DNA of 64,000 nucleotides from Hellea sp. (GTDB lineage Bacteria; Pseudomonadota; Alphaproteobacteria; Caulobacterales; Maricaulaceae): NCBI GenBank assembly GCA_020627655.1, contig JAHDGM010000002.1, positions 1 to 64,000 of the forward strand, read 5' to 3'. Shown piece by piece: positions 40,174 to 49,715 of this stretch (position 1 is its first letter; each line of letters starts with the position of its first letter). The notes under the pieces were generated by a model. It saw only the letters and a program-made list of their open reading frames with translations, ran no database searches and was not told where the DNA came from. The position numbers and the translations under genes were made by a program.

Positions 40174-42609
40174 CTACCCTGTTTTAAGGACGCTCTGACG
40201 CTGGTCGCTGATTTGATTGCAATTACGAAGTTCTTCAAGCTTGGAGATGAGTAGTTCCTGCCGGATCGGTTTTGAAAGGTAGTCTGTCATACCGGCTGCT
40301 AGGCATTTTTCCCGGTCATGTTTGAGGGCATGCCCTGTCAAAGCAAGAATGGGTTTATGGGGCAGATTATTCTCTGTCTCATATTGGGTAATCATCTGAG
40401 ATGCCTGATATCCATCGACTATTGGCATGGAAATATCCATTATAATCACAGGGTACCGAGATGGATTCGCCATATACATGTCCACAGCTTCGCGTCCATT
40501 GTTTGCGAACTCAGGTTCGTAAACTGTGTCAGCTAGCATAAGTCTAATAACGTCCTGATTTAGTGAAAAATCTTCAGCGACCAGAATAAACACTTTGTCC
40601 TTTTTGGGTTCAGAGGTTGATGGGGTGTCATGTTCTATACTTGTCGTTTGCTGAGTTTCAGCAGATAACACTTTAACGATAGCGTCATACAATACAGATT
40701 CCCGGGCTGGCTTCATGAGGAATTTCCGAATATTCGCCGCTCTAAGTTCCGGAGTGCTAACAGGCCGATCACATGAGGATAACATGATGATCGGAATATC
40801 TGTTATTGAAGATTTACGCTGCAAAACTTTGGCAAATTCAAGACCGTTCATGCCTGGCATGAGATAATCAGAAATGATGAGGTCGAATTCCTGATTTTGA
40901 GTCTGATCTGACTTTATTATAGTAAGTGCGTCGATAGCGTCATAAACAGCAATGGTTTTCATATCCCAATTTCGCAGGCGGCTGCTTAGGACATTACAAT
41001 TGACGTCAATGTCATCAACAATGAGCACGCGCTTATCCTTAAGGACTGTTGTGTCATAAGCTTCAGGGGAAGCGTTTTTGTCTACAGGCAAAGGTATGGT
41101 AACTCTGAACTCTGATCCTTCACCAAATGTAGATTCAACGTCAATTCTGCCATTCATCATTTCTACAATTTTTCTGGAAATTGAGAGGCCAAGCCCTGTA
41201 CCGCCATATAGGCGGGTTGTGCTGCTATCAGCTTGTGTGAAGTTTTCAAAAATTGTGTCGATTTTATCAGGTTCTATACCAATACCAGTATCTTTAACTG
41301 AAATGTTGATGATATTTGCAGCTTCGCGTCCACCTGTCACCGTGATGTCAACGACTATATGACCTTCTTTGGTAAACTTGATGGCATTGTTGATCAAGTT
41401 GGTAACAACTTGTCTTAATCGGCCCTCATCGCCGATAAAATGACTTTGCGCTTGTGTGTCATAATTGACGATTAATTCTAATTCTTTGGCTTGTGCTGGT
41501 TGTGTCATCAAAGATGCGACATCGTTGATCATTTCTCGCATATTGAACGCAATCGGATCCAACTCGAGTGCGCCCGCTTCAATTTTAGAAAAGTCGAGGA
41601 CATCATTAATAATGGTTAGAAGCGCATTGGCAGATTTATAGATGACATCCACATGTTCTTTGTTTTGGTCATTAATATTAGAATTGGTAAGAAGTTCTGC
41701 CATGCCAAGGATACCATTCATAGGTGTCCGGATTTCATGACTCATATTGGCTAAAAATTCAGATTTTGCTTGAGAGGCTGCCAGGGCTTGATCTTTCGCG
41801 TGTTCTATTTCTTGTGCGCGCTTGATCTTGTCGGTTGTATCTCGAACAAAGATTTTTACTTTTATGGGTGTGCCCTTGGGGTTTCTAACAATTTCTCCAT
41901 TCGCTAAACTCCAGCGCCATTCATTTCGCCGAGTTTTTGTGCGGCATTCATAAGTAAAAAGATGTCCCGACTTCAATGCTGTTTTCAGCGCATCAATGAG
42001 TGTTTTGCGATCATCAGGATGGGTAAGGGCGACAAGGCCTTTCAAACCCTCTTCTTGTACTTTTGAGTAATCTTGTGCGCTAAAATGTCGACGCATGGTT
42101 TCACTAAGGATGACATCTCCTGTCGCAAGGTTATGTTCAATGTATCCGGCTTGACCAAGTCGGAGTGAATTTTCTAAAAGTTTTTCTTTTTCAACCAGTT
42201 CAGAAATGTCCCCGGAGACAGATACAGTATATCCATTTGAGAGTCTGGTTCGAACCAGTTTCATGGTTCGGCCATCCGCAAATTTCATAACTTTCGTGAA
42301 TCGGGATGTTGGGCCCCTTTTTTCTTGTGCCTCTGCACTAAGTTCGTTTTTCGCCATAATGTCATCGTTCAGAAGACCGTTAGCTCTCAGAAGTTCATGC
42401 ATTTTTGATAAGGGATCACCCGGCTTTATATCGTCATGGTTAAGACCCAGGGCTTCATATGTTGAAGCGCTGATATATTGATAGATCAGATTTTCATCTA
42501 ATATGCTGATACTCCACTGGAATGCCTGGTCCAACATGATCAGTTTCTCGAGTGCAGTTTCAGGCTCTATTCCGCGGTGAATAGCCTGGGCTAAGTTTTC
42601 TCTTGTCAT
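40174..42609 (-). CDS. PAS-containing hybrid histidine kinase with two receiver domains
   Basis: HisKA 'KSEFLANMSHEIRTPMNGILGMAELL', HATPase 'GTGLGLSISRKIVEMMNG', REC 'LIVDDIDVNCNVL..DLIISDYLMPGMNG' and 'LVAEDFSLNQDVI..VIIMDISMPIVDG'. Confidence 0.96.
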   Translation of the reverse strand: MTRENLAQAIHRGIEPETALEKLIMLDQAFQWSISILDENLIYQYISASTYEALGLNHDDIKPGDPLSKMHELLRANGLLNDDIMAKNELSAEAQEKRGPTSRFTKVMKFADGRTMKLVRTRLSNGYTVSVSGDISELVEKEKLLENSLRLGQAGYIEHNLATGDVILSETMRRHFSAQDYSKVQEEGLKGLVALTHPDDRKTLIDALKTALKSGHLFTYECRTKTRRNEWRWSLANGEIVRNPKGTPIKVKIFVRDTTDKIKRAQEIEHAKDQALAASQAKSEFLANMSHEIRTPMNGILGMAELLTNSNINDQNKEHVDVIYKSANALLTIINDVLDFSKIEAGALELDPIAFNMREMINDVASLMTQPAQAKELELIVNYDTQAQSHFIGDEGRLRQVVTNLINNAIKFTKEGHIVVDITVTGGREAANIINISVKDTGIGIEPDKIDTIFENFTQADSSTTRLYGGTGLGLSISRKIVEMMNGRIDVESTFGEGSEFRVTIPLPVDKNASPEAYDTTVLKDKRVLIVDDIDVNCNVLSSRLRNWDMKTIAVYDAIDALTIIKSDQTQNQEFDLIISDYLMPGMNGLEFAKVLQRKSSITDIPIIMLSSCDRPVSTPELRAANIRKFLMKPARESVLYDAIVKVLSAETQQTTSIEHDTPSTSEPKKDKVFILVAEDFSLNQDVIRLMLADTVYEPEFANNGREAVDMYMANPSRYPVIIMDISMPIVDGYQASQMITQYETENNLPHKPILALTGHALKHDREKCLAAGMTDYLSKPIRQELLISKLEELRNCNQISDQRQSVLKTG

Positions 42610-42669
42610 TGAAGCGCCTTAGTCTGATCCATGTCGACGTGGAACTTAATCACTTGTAGTTAACGAAAA

Positions 42670-42805
42670 GAAAAAACCGGGCGCGAACAGTGTCGGCCCG
42701 GTATAAAGTCTTCGCAATACATTCGGGGAGGAATAGTACGCGGTTAAACACTAACGGTAAAAAGGGGAGGACACCGTCCTGTGTTGAACTCTATTTAGGG
42801 ATTAT
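42670..42805 (-). ncRNA. Candidate small RNA (or LysR 3'UTR-derived RNA) with two anti-Shine-Dalgarno motifs
   Basis: Minus strand carries TCCTCCCC twice (42725-42732, 42764-42771), a hairpin AGGAC-GGT-GTCCT, and ends in an intrinsic terminator. Boundaries approximate. Confidence 0.4.
42676..42702 (-). terminator. Intrinsic terminator, minus strand
   Basis: Minus-strand ACCGGGC-N13-GCCCGGT followed by TTTTTT. Confidence 0.8.
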
Positions 42806-42874
42806 TTGGGATGACAGAAGGCATAGAAATGCAAGTCATCTATGCAAATGTGCATAGCAGGGCGCTGTGCTTTG

Positions 42875-43774
42875 TCAATTTTCCCAGTTTTTGGTCACGC
42901 CAACAAGAAATTCGCGAAAAACCTTGGCTTTAACGGATCCGCGAAGTTCGCTTGGGTAAACAAAATAGACATCAAACGCTTCTGCCCGAAGCTGCGGAAG
43001 AACGCGGACCAGGTTCCGCGACATCGAAACCATATAATCAGGAATGCCGACGATCCCAATGCCTGCTTCGGCGGCTCGCATGATTCCATGAAGGTTATTG
43101 ACGCATAATATTGGCTGCCTCGGGTTGTCGTCATCGCGTCCCGCTTTTAATACCCAGTTTGCGCTGTGAAGCCGCGTAGGCGTCAGGGATCCAAAAGCGA
43201 CAATATGATGATTATCAAGGTCATTCACAGAAGTTGGCGCGCCATATTTGGCGAGATAGCTTTCAGAGGCATAAAGGCTCTGTGAAATTCGTCCGATTTT
43301 GCGTTCAATCGCATCCCCTTGTGTGCTGGGCCATGGGCGTAAAGCACAGTCAACATCCATAGCTGACAAATCATGTTCTTCATCTTCTAAAATAAGCTGT
43401 AAATCGATGTCTGGGTATGTCGCTACAAATTCAGGCAAGACGGACATTAGCCAGTTGGAGCCTAAAGAAATCGGCGTTGATACCCGTAATATCCCTTGGG
43501 GTTTGCCACGGCTATCCAGAACACGGGACTGTGCCAGCGCAATTTTATGCGCCATGTCACGGGCTGTTTGATTGAGAATATGCCCTTGTTCCGTAAGCGT
43601 CAGGCCGCGGGCGTGGCGATGAAATAAAGGAGTGTTGAGCCTGTCTTCGAGAGCTGCAATTTGGCGACTAACGGCGGATTGGGAAATATGAAGCTTCTCT
43701 GCCGCCGCGGTCAGTGAACCTGTTTCCGCAGCCGCGTGAAATGTTTTAAGCTTATCCCAATCCAGCGTGTCCAC
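42875..43774 (-). CDS. LysR family transcriptional regulator
   Basis: 'LKTFHAAAETGSLTAAAEKLHISQSAVSRQIAALEDRLNTPLFHRHARGLTLTEQG'. Confidence 0.96.
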   Translation of the reverse strand: MDTLDWDKLKTFHAAAETGSLTAAAEKLHISQSAVSRQIAALEDRLNTPLFHRHARGLTLTEQGHILNQTARDMAHKIALAQSRVLDSRGKPQGILRVSTPISLGSNWLMSVLPEFVATYPDIDLQLILEDEEHDLSAMDVDCALRPWPSTQGDAIERKIGRISQSLYASESYLAKYGAPTSVNDLDNHHIVAFGSLTPTRLHSANWVLKAGRDDDNPRQPILCVNNLHGIMRAAEAGIGIVGIPDYMVSMSRNLVRVLPQLRAEAFDVYFVYPSELRGSVKAKVFREFLVGVTKNWEN

Positions 43775-44754
43775 TAAGCCGCCGAACTAATGGCTGTGTC
43801 AACACCGTGTTCAGCCAGGTATTTTTCGGCTTCCAGAGCTCCCATACAGCCGAGGCCGGCTGCTGTGACAGCCTGTCTGTATATTTCGTCAGATACGTCT
43901 CCGGCAGCAAATACGCCTGGAATATTGGTTGCCGTACTGTCAGGAGCTGTTTCGATATAGCCGCCTTCATTCATTTTCACGTGGCCTTTAAAGACTTCTG
44001 TTGCCGGTTTATGACCAATTGCGATAAATACACCGTGTACAGTCCGCTCAAAAGTCTCGCCAGATTTTACGTTTTTGAGACGTACACCCGTAACGCCTAA
44101 GGGGTTCTCATCGCCCAGAATTTCGTCAAGTGTTGTATCCCAAAGAATTTCAACTTTTTCGTTTTCAAACAGGCGCTTTTGCAGAATTTTTTCTGACCGC
44201 AGCTCATCGCGACGATGGACTAATATGACCTTCGAGGCGAATTTCGTTAGAAACAGGGCTTCCTCGACGGCTGTGTTACCGCCGCCAACGACCACGACTT
44301 CTTTGCCGCGATAGAAAAACCCATCACAGGTTGCGCATGCTGAGACGCCAAAGCCTTTGAACTTTTCTTCACTTTCGAGACCCAGCCACTTAGCTTGAGC
44401 GCCTGTCGCAATGACCACAGCATCAGAAGTATAAGTTTTGCCGCTATCGCCTGTCATTACGAAGGGCCGCTTTGAGAAATCCACGTCAACAATAACGTCT
44501 TCGTAAAATGACGTTCCGAATTTGAGCGCGTGTTCTTTAAACTTATCCATCAATTCCGGGCCCATGATTTCTGGAAAACCGGGGTAGTTTTCAACTTCAG
44601 TGGTGATCGTAAGCTGACCGCCAGGCTGCAGGCCAGCGACCATACCCGGTTCCAGCATGGCACGAGCCGCGTAGACTGCGGCGGTGTATCCAGCTGGGCC
44701 CGAACCAATGATGAAGACTTTGTGATGAATTGTATCTTGGGAATTTTTTGGCAT
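43774..44754 (-). CDS. trxB: Thioredoxin-disulfide reductase
   Basis: 'VFIIGSGPAGYTAAVYAARA', redox 'CATCDGFFYRGKEVVVVGGGNTAVEEALFL', 'GVFAAGDVSDEIYRQAVTAAGLGCMGALEAEKYL'. Confidence 0.97.
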   Translation of the reverse strand: MPKNSQDTIHHKVFIIGSGPAGYTAAVYAARAMLEPGMVAGLQPGGQLTITTEVENYPGFPEIMGPELMDKFKEHALKFGTSFYEDVIVDVDFSKRPFVMTGDSGKTYTSDAVVIATGAQAKWLGLESEEKFKGFGVSACATCDGFFYRGKEVVVVGGGNTAVEEALFLTKFASKVILVHRRDELRSEKILQKRLFENEKVEILWDTTLDEILGDENPLGVTGVRLKNVKSGETFERTVHGVFIAIGHKPATEVFKGHVKMNEGGYIETAPDSTATNIPGVFAAGDVSDEIYRQAVTAAGLGCMGALEAEKYLAEHGVDTAISSAA

Positions 44755-44800
44755 GATTCTCTCATTAATATGAGATCTGAAAATAGGGATCGTCCAAGAC

Positions 44801-45769
44801 CTAAGCAAGGCCCGCTATGTGATTATCAAATTCTGTCCAGAGTTTTTCAGCGATACGTGCGGTTTCATTGAGTGGTTCGTAGGATTTCAGGGGCGTATTA
44901 TTGTCATATCGTGTGACATGGCACCGCTCGGCTAATGCGTCATATAATTTGTCGAACTTGCGCGGCTTGCCAGCCATGGGAAGCCTGAATAATGGTTTAC
45001 CTGTAGCGCAGGCTTCAACGAGCATATTTGTACTCTCTTCGGTCACAAAGATTGCATCAGCGTGGTATAGAAACGCAAAATATGGATTTTCACCTTCGCC
45101 GGTATAAAGTGTGATATTGTCGGATCTGGCCGAAAAGGCTTGATAGTCCTGAATAACATCAATCGGTGTTCGCCGTGATGTAGTGATAAAGACATGCCAG
45201 CCTTTATTGAGCAAGTCAGACAAGATTTCTTTATGTTGACTGTGGGTTTCTCTGGAGAGACTGTGGGTGCCTGATGGTCCGCCAATAAGCCAGGCAGCGG
45301 TTTTTGCTACGGGTTTTTGAATGAGGTCTTTATCGGCGGCAAGACGTTCAGGTGTGATCCTGTTGGGTGACCCGATCATTGAAATGACATTAGGGCCGCT
45401 TAGATCGTCATGTAGCGGGGCAATGACAACATCAAAATAGCTTGTCGCCAATCGGGGGTTTTGGACATAGGCCGTGAAGATATGCTTTCTTCGAGCGTTC
45501 TTAAGCGCCAGTAAGGGAGCGATGGCCTGACGTCCGCATCCTATTGCAATGTCTGGATAATCATCTGCTAAAAAATATCCCGACGGTTTTTTCCTAAGGC
45601 TGTATTGTGTCCAGGCTGGCAGTTTACTGAATAGCCAACTGGTTTTAATGATGTTTGTTTCTATATTCAGCCTGCGGCTGGAGGCCATAGCCTCAGCCAG
45701 TCCTAACGCCTGATTTTCAATGCCGCGCCGCCCGTCAGATATAACCCAACATGTTCGCGGCTCAGACAT
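44801..45769 (-). CDS. ELM1/DUF1022 family protein
   Basis: 'CWVISDGRRGIENQALGLAEAM', 'AIGCGRQAIAPLLAL', 'LIGGPSGTHSLS', 'IFVTEESTNMLVEACATGKPLFRLPMAG'. Confidence 0.85.
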   Translation of the reverse strand: MSEPRTCWVISDGRRGIENQALGLAEAMASSRRLNIETNIIKTSWLFSKLPAWTQYSLRKKPSGYFLADDYPDIAIGCGRQAIAPLLALKNARRKHIFTAYVQNPRLATSYFDVVIAPLHDDLSGPNVISMIGSPNRITPERLAADKDLIQKPVAKTAAWLIGGPSGTHSLSRETHSQHKEILSDLLNKGWHVFITTSRRTPIDVIQDYQAFSARSDNITLYTGEGENPYFAFLYHADAIFVTEESTNMLVEACATGKPLFRLPMAGKPRKFDKLYDALAERCHVTRYDNNTPLKSYEPLNETARIAEKLWTEFDNHIAGLA

Positions 45770-45789
45770 GATTACTTACCAGGCACGTT

Positions 45790-46263
45790 CTACTTGAACT
45801 CTACTTTCAAAATTTCATAGCCTTTGGAGCCGCCAGGCGCGATCACTTCGAAAACGTCACCGACTTCTTTGGTGATCATGGCGCGCGCGATTGGTGACGT
45901 GACGGAAATTTTACCATCTTTCACATCAGCCTCATCTTCGCCGACAATCTGGTAAGTGCTCTCTTCATCAGTATCTTCATTGACGATTGTTACGGTTGCG
46001 CCGAATTTAACAGAATCGCCATCCATCTTGGTTACATCGATGACTTGTGCCAGAGCGAGCTTGCTTTCGAGTTCCTGAATTCGGCCTTCGATAAATCCCT
46101 GTTTTTCTTTGGCCGCATGGTATTCAGCATTCTCTGATAAGTCGCCATGTTCACGGGCGACAGAGATTGCCTGAATGATTTCAGGCCGTTCAACAGACTT
46201 TAATTGCTTCAGTTCCGCTTCCAGAGCCGCATGGCCTTGAACGGTCATCGGGACTTTTTGCAT
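45790..46263 (-). CDS. greA: Transcription elongation factor GreA
   Basis: '[66 protein letters not shown]'. Confidence 0.97.
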   Translation of the reverse strand: MQKVPMTVQGHAALEAELKQLKSVERPEIIQAISVAREHGDLSENAEYHAAKEKQGFIEGRIQELESKLALAQVIDVTKMDGDSVKFGATVTIVNEDTDEESTYQIVGEDEADVKDGKISVTSPIARAMITKEVGDVFEVIAPGGSKGYEILKVEFK

Positions 46264-46468
46264 GATAATTCCTTTTATCTCGTGCGGCTTTACCGTGCCG
46301 GACGTCCAAGCGCGGGAAAAATAAGCGCAATTTTGCAAGAATCAAGCCTAAATATGTGTTTATCGGCGCTGCTATCAATTCGTGTTAGCAAGTGTTCCAG
46401 GCTGCTATTGATATCTGGTGATCTAGTAACAGTTCTGATAACGGATTTGCAAAACGGAAAATAACAGC

Positions 46469-47596
46469 ATGCCTTCCATACCATTTATTGATTTGCAAAG
46501 TCAGCGGGCTCGTATCAGCGGTGAAATCGACGCGGCTATTGCGCGTGTTTTGGACCATGGCCAATTTATTTTAGGCCCTGAAGTTACCGAGTTTGAACAG
46601 GCTTTGAAAGCTTTTGAAAACGCCAAGGCGGTTGTGGCCTGTGCTAATGGTACGGATGCTATTGTTTTATCATTAAAAGCTTTGGGTATCGGGTCCGGTG
46701 ACGCCGTATTCTGTCCATCATATACCTATACGGCAACCGCTGAGGCGATCGTGCTCGTCGGGGCTACCCCTGTTTTTGTGGATATAGTGCCTGAGACATA
46801 CGGAATGTGCTCGCGCTCTCTGACAGTTGCAATCAAGGATGTCCTTAAAGGTGATTTAAAGCCCAAAGCCGTCATTGCTGTGGATCTATTTGGGCATCCG
46901 GCAGATTACGAAGCTCTCAGCGCCGTAAGCGATAGCTATGATCTCAGCCTGATCTCGGACAATGCCCAATCAATTGGTAGCCGTATAAACGGGAAAAGCA
47001 CGGCGGAATACGCGGATATCGCAACGACCAGTTTCTTCCCCGCCAAGCCATTAGGATGCTACGGAGACGGAGGCGCAATTTTACTAAAAGACGATGGGCT
47101 GGTCGCAAAGTTACGCTCTTTGGCTTTTCATGGGCGCGGAGCCGAAGCCTTTGATCATGATAAAATTGGCTGTAACTCTCGGCTTGATACTGTGCAGGCC
47201 GCTGTCTTGCTGGAAAAATTGAAAATCTTTAAAGATGAAATTACTGAGCGAAACCATGTTGCAGATCGTTATGCTCAGCAGCTGTCAGGTGTTATTAAGG
47301 CTGTTCCATACGTTAAAGATGGATGCACATCGACCTGGGCGCAATATGCTATTGAAGTTGATGATCGTGATGCATTTTTAGCTTATATGAGGGGGCAGAA
47401 TCTGCCGGTTGCGGCCTATTACCCAAGGCCGGTACACGAGCAAACGGCTTATACAGACTTTCCAGTCGTCTCGTCAGGTTTGCAAGAGACCAATCGCGTG
47501 AAACTCTTTGCCGCAGCCTTACCTATGCATGCTTATCTTTCCCAGACTGATCAGGATATAATATGTGCGGCAGTTCGAGGGTTTTATCAGGCCTAA
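46469..47596 (+). CDS. DegT/DnrJ/EryC1/StrS family aminotransferase
   Basis: 'IPFIDLQSQRARISGEIDAAIARVLDHGQFILGPEVTEFE', 'DNAQSIGS', PLP Lys 'TSFFPAKPLGCYGDGGAIL', 'HGRG'. Confidence 0.95.
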   Translation: MPSIPFIDLQSQRARISGEIDAAIARVLDHGQFILGPEVTEFEQALKAFENAKAVVACANGTDAIVLSLKALGIGSGDAVFCPSYTYTATAEAIVLVGATPVFVDIVPETYGMCSRSLTVAIKDVLKGDLKPKAVIAVDLFGHPADYEALSAVSDSYDLSLISDNAQSIGSRINGKSTAEYADIATTSFFPAKPLGCYGDGGAILLKDDGLVAKLRSLAFHGRGAEAFDHDKIGCNSRLDTVQAAVLLEKLKIFKDEITERNHVADRYAQQLSGVIKAVPYVKDGCTSTWAQYAIEVDDRDAFLAYMRGQNLPVAAYYPRPVHEQTAYTDFPVVSSGLQETNRVKLFAAALPMHAYLSQTDQDIICAAVRGFYQA

Positions 47597-47657
47597 AATC
47601 TATAGCCTGAAAACGCCAAATGGTGACATAGCCGAACCAGTTTGGCCTTCTGGAGGA

Positions 47658-48656
47658 TTAGTTTGATATAAAGCTCGCAATAGCCTGCGCAACTGCCGGA
47701 TCAATAGGTGTGTTCGGTGAATTATAAGTGCCGATATTGCCCATTCTATCCCGCGGAGCGCTCTTTAGAACATGATTGATGTCTTTTAAGATAATGAGTT
47801 TGCCGCCTGATTTGTTAGCTAATCGTTCGGCATCGGCCACAGAGACTTGGATGTCATTATCGCCTTGTATAATCAATTTGGGAATATCTAACGCCGCAAG
47901 TAAGTCTGCAGGATCGACGCTAAACAAGGATATGAGATACTCTTGAACGGCTGGGTTAAAGAGGCCTTGAAGAGCGGGGTGAAATTTTGACACTTCTATG
48001 GTTTGGCCGTTTTCAAGAGCGTTTAAGGCTGTTTCTGCATCGCTTAATATAGGCGCGTTCGCTGGATTGGCATTGAGTTGTTCTCGGATCACATCACTAG
48101 GCCTCCTGCCTGGTGCGGCAATTAAAATAACACCGCAAATATTTTCCTGGTCTTGTGCCGCCGCCGTCACCATAAGGCCGCCTTCCGAGTGCCCCAATAG
48201 GTAGACACAATCCTGACCGGTTTTGTCTTGAAGTGTTTTGGCCCAGGAGCGGTAATCTTCAGCATATACGGCAATCGTCACATCATTAGGATCGCCAGCA
48301 GCCGCACTTGAAAACATACCACGTTTGTCGACTCGCGCGCTTGAAATTCCTGCCAAAGCCAAATCTTCCGCCAGAAACTTATAGGCGTTAGATTGCATGC
48401 CGCCAGCAGCCCCGTCTTTACTGGTTGGCCCAGAGCCTGGGACTATTAATATAACAGGCGAGTTTTCTCCGGCATCAATAAAAGTGCCAGAAAGTTTACC
48501 TGACATGATCTCAGACGATTTAAACTCGGTAATGGCGGCCGGTATCCCAGTTTTGGTTGTTTCGGTCTCTAGTGGTTTTTCAGAATTACCGCAGGAGGCA
48601 AGTGCGAGACCTGTTAGTGTCAGCAGCGATGTATTTTTTAACATAAGGAAACTCAT
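47658..48656 (-). CDS. Alpha/beta hydrolase, predicted lipoprotein
   Basis: Lipobox 'LALASC'; 'VILIVPGSGPTSKDG', nucleophile elbow 'YLLGHSEGGLMV', 'KLIIQGDNDIQVS', 'DINHVLK'. Confidence 0.88.
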   Translation of the reverse strand: MSFLMLKNTSLLTLTGLALASCGNSEKPLETETTKTGIPAAITEFKSSEIMSGKLSGTFIDAGENSPVILIVPGSGPTSKDGAAGGMQSNAYKFLAEDLALAGISSARVDKRGMFSSAAAGDPNDVTIAVYAEDYRSWAKTLQDKTGQDCVYLLGHSEGGLMVTAAAQDQENICGVILIAAPGRRPSDVIREQLNANPANAPILSDAETALNALENGQTIEVSKFHPALQGLFNPAVQEYLISLFSVDPADLLAALDIPKLIIQGDNDIQVSVADAERLANKSGGKLIILKDINHVLKSAPRDRMGNIGTYNSPNTPIDPAVAQAIASFISN

Positions 48657-48657
48657 T

Positions 48658-49368
48658 TTATTCGACGTAGTCGGGTGTTGTTTGCTGATCAGATGCTTTT
48701 CGCCAGACCAGAAAAGAATAGAGGAGTGAGAAACCTGCGATAAATAAGCTGCCGCCAACAATGATGCCATATTGCCATTCAGGTGGCAGGAAGAATACGC
48801 TCAGCAATCCGGCTGCGCCGAGCAAAAGGAAAAGGCGGCCTGCAATTCTGTTGGTTCTTTCCCAGGCTTCTTCGCTGGATAAGGTCCACGGTGTGCGTAT
48901 GCCAAAAAACCAGTTGGACCGTGTTTTCGGTAGATAGTTCCCTAAGACAATAAACAGTAAAGATAAGCTTCCAACAATTAAGCTGGGTATGGTATTTGAC
49001 ATCATGTCAGCTGGCATACTCGCCCCATTGACCATAGAGTAGGCTACTAGGCCCGTAATGAGGGTCATAATAACAAGCAGGCTGATCCATCCTGCCAGAT
49101 AGGCTCTGCTGGATTTACGTATGTTTTTATTTCTGGGGTCAATTTTTGAGCCGACTGCAAATAACAGGCTAATGCCCGCGGATATTGCTGGTAAGAGCCA
49201 GACAATTTTCCGGGCTTCCTCAGGTGAGGCGAATCCATCAGCTTCACCTTTGAAATTCCAATGCACAGGGATTTCCCCGCTTGTCGGCATGGCATTCATG
49301 GCCCAGTAAGCTATGCCGCACGTAATTATGAGAGATATGCCTGTTGCCATCAGTCCGGTCTTAATCAT
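48658..49368 (-). CDS. SdpI-like membrane protein
   Basis: 'IPVHWNFKGEADGFASPEE', 'LIVGSLSLLFIVLGNYLPKTRSNWFFGIRTPWTLSSEEAWERTNRIAGRLFLL'. Confidence 0.9.
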   Translation of the reverse strand: MIKTGLMATGISLIITCGIAYWAMNAMPTSGEIPVHWNFKGEADGFASPEEARKIVWLLPAISAGISLLFAVGSKIDPRNKNIRKSSRAYLAGWISLLVIMTLITGLVAYSMVNGASMPADMMSNTIPSLIVGSLSLLFIVLGNYLPKTRSNWFFGIRTPWTLSSEEAWERTNRIAGRLFLLLGAAGLLSVFFLPPEWQYGIIVGGSLFIAGFSLLYSFLVWRKASDQQTTPDYVE

Positions 49369-49679
49369 TCTGCTGCCTCCTCATATTTCGGGCCTTCATT
49401 TTCATCGTTATCATTATTATTCATGCCAATAAGTGTCAGAAGCCTGCTGGCCGTATCTTCGACCACGCTAGTATTGATCTTATAGAGAATCTGAGTGCCC
49501 TGGCGTTCGGCTGTGATCAGGTCCGCGTCTTTTAAGAGGGATAGGTGCCGACTCATCGTAGGCCAACTTGATTGAAACTCGGCGGCTAGATCGCCGGCGA
49601 GTTTAGGGCCGCTTTTCAGCAAGTTTAAAACTTTGCGGCGGTCAGGGTGGGCTAAAGCTTTGAAAACTTTATTTTGCAT
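49365..49679 (-). CDS. ArsR family (SdpR-like autorepressor) regulator
   Basis: 'KVFKALAHPDRRKVLNLLKSGPKLAGDLAAEFQSSWPTMSRHLSLLKDADLITAERQGTQILYKIN'; overlaps the sdpI-like start. Confidence 0.92.
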   Translation of the reverse strand: MQNKVFKALAHPDRRKVLNLLKSGPKLAGDLAAEFQSSWPTMSRHLSLLKDADLITAERQGTQILYKINTSVVEDTASRLLTLIGMNNNDNDENEGPKYEEAAE

Positions 49680-49685
49680 AAATGC

Positions 49686-49707
49686 TAATTAGCAAAAAAG
49701 CTAATTA
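49686..49707. promoter_or_regulatory. Perfect inverted repeat upstream of the sdpR-like gene, candidate operator
   Basis: TAATTAGC-AAAAAA-GCTAATTA, starting 7 nt upstream of the ATG (49679). Confidence 0.65.
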
Positions 49708-49715
49708 AAGTCAAT

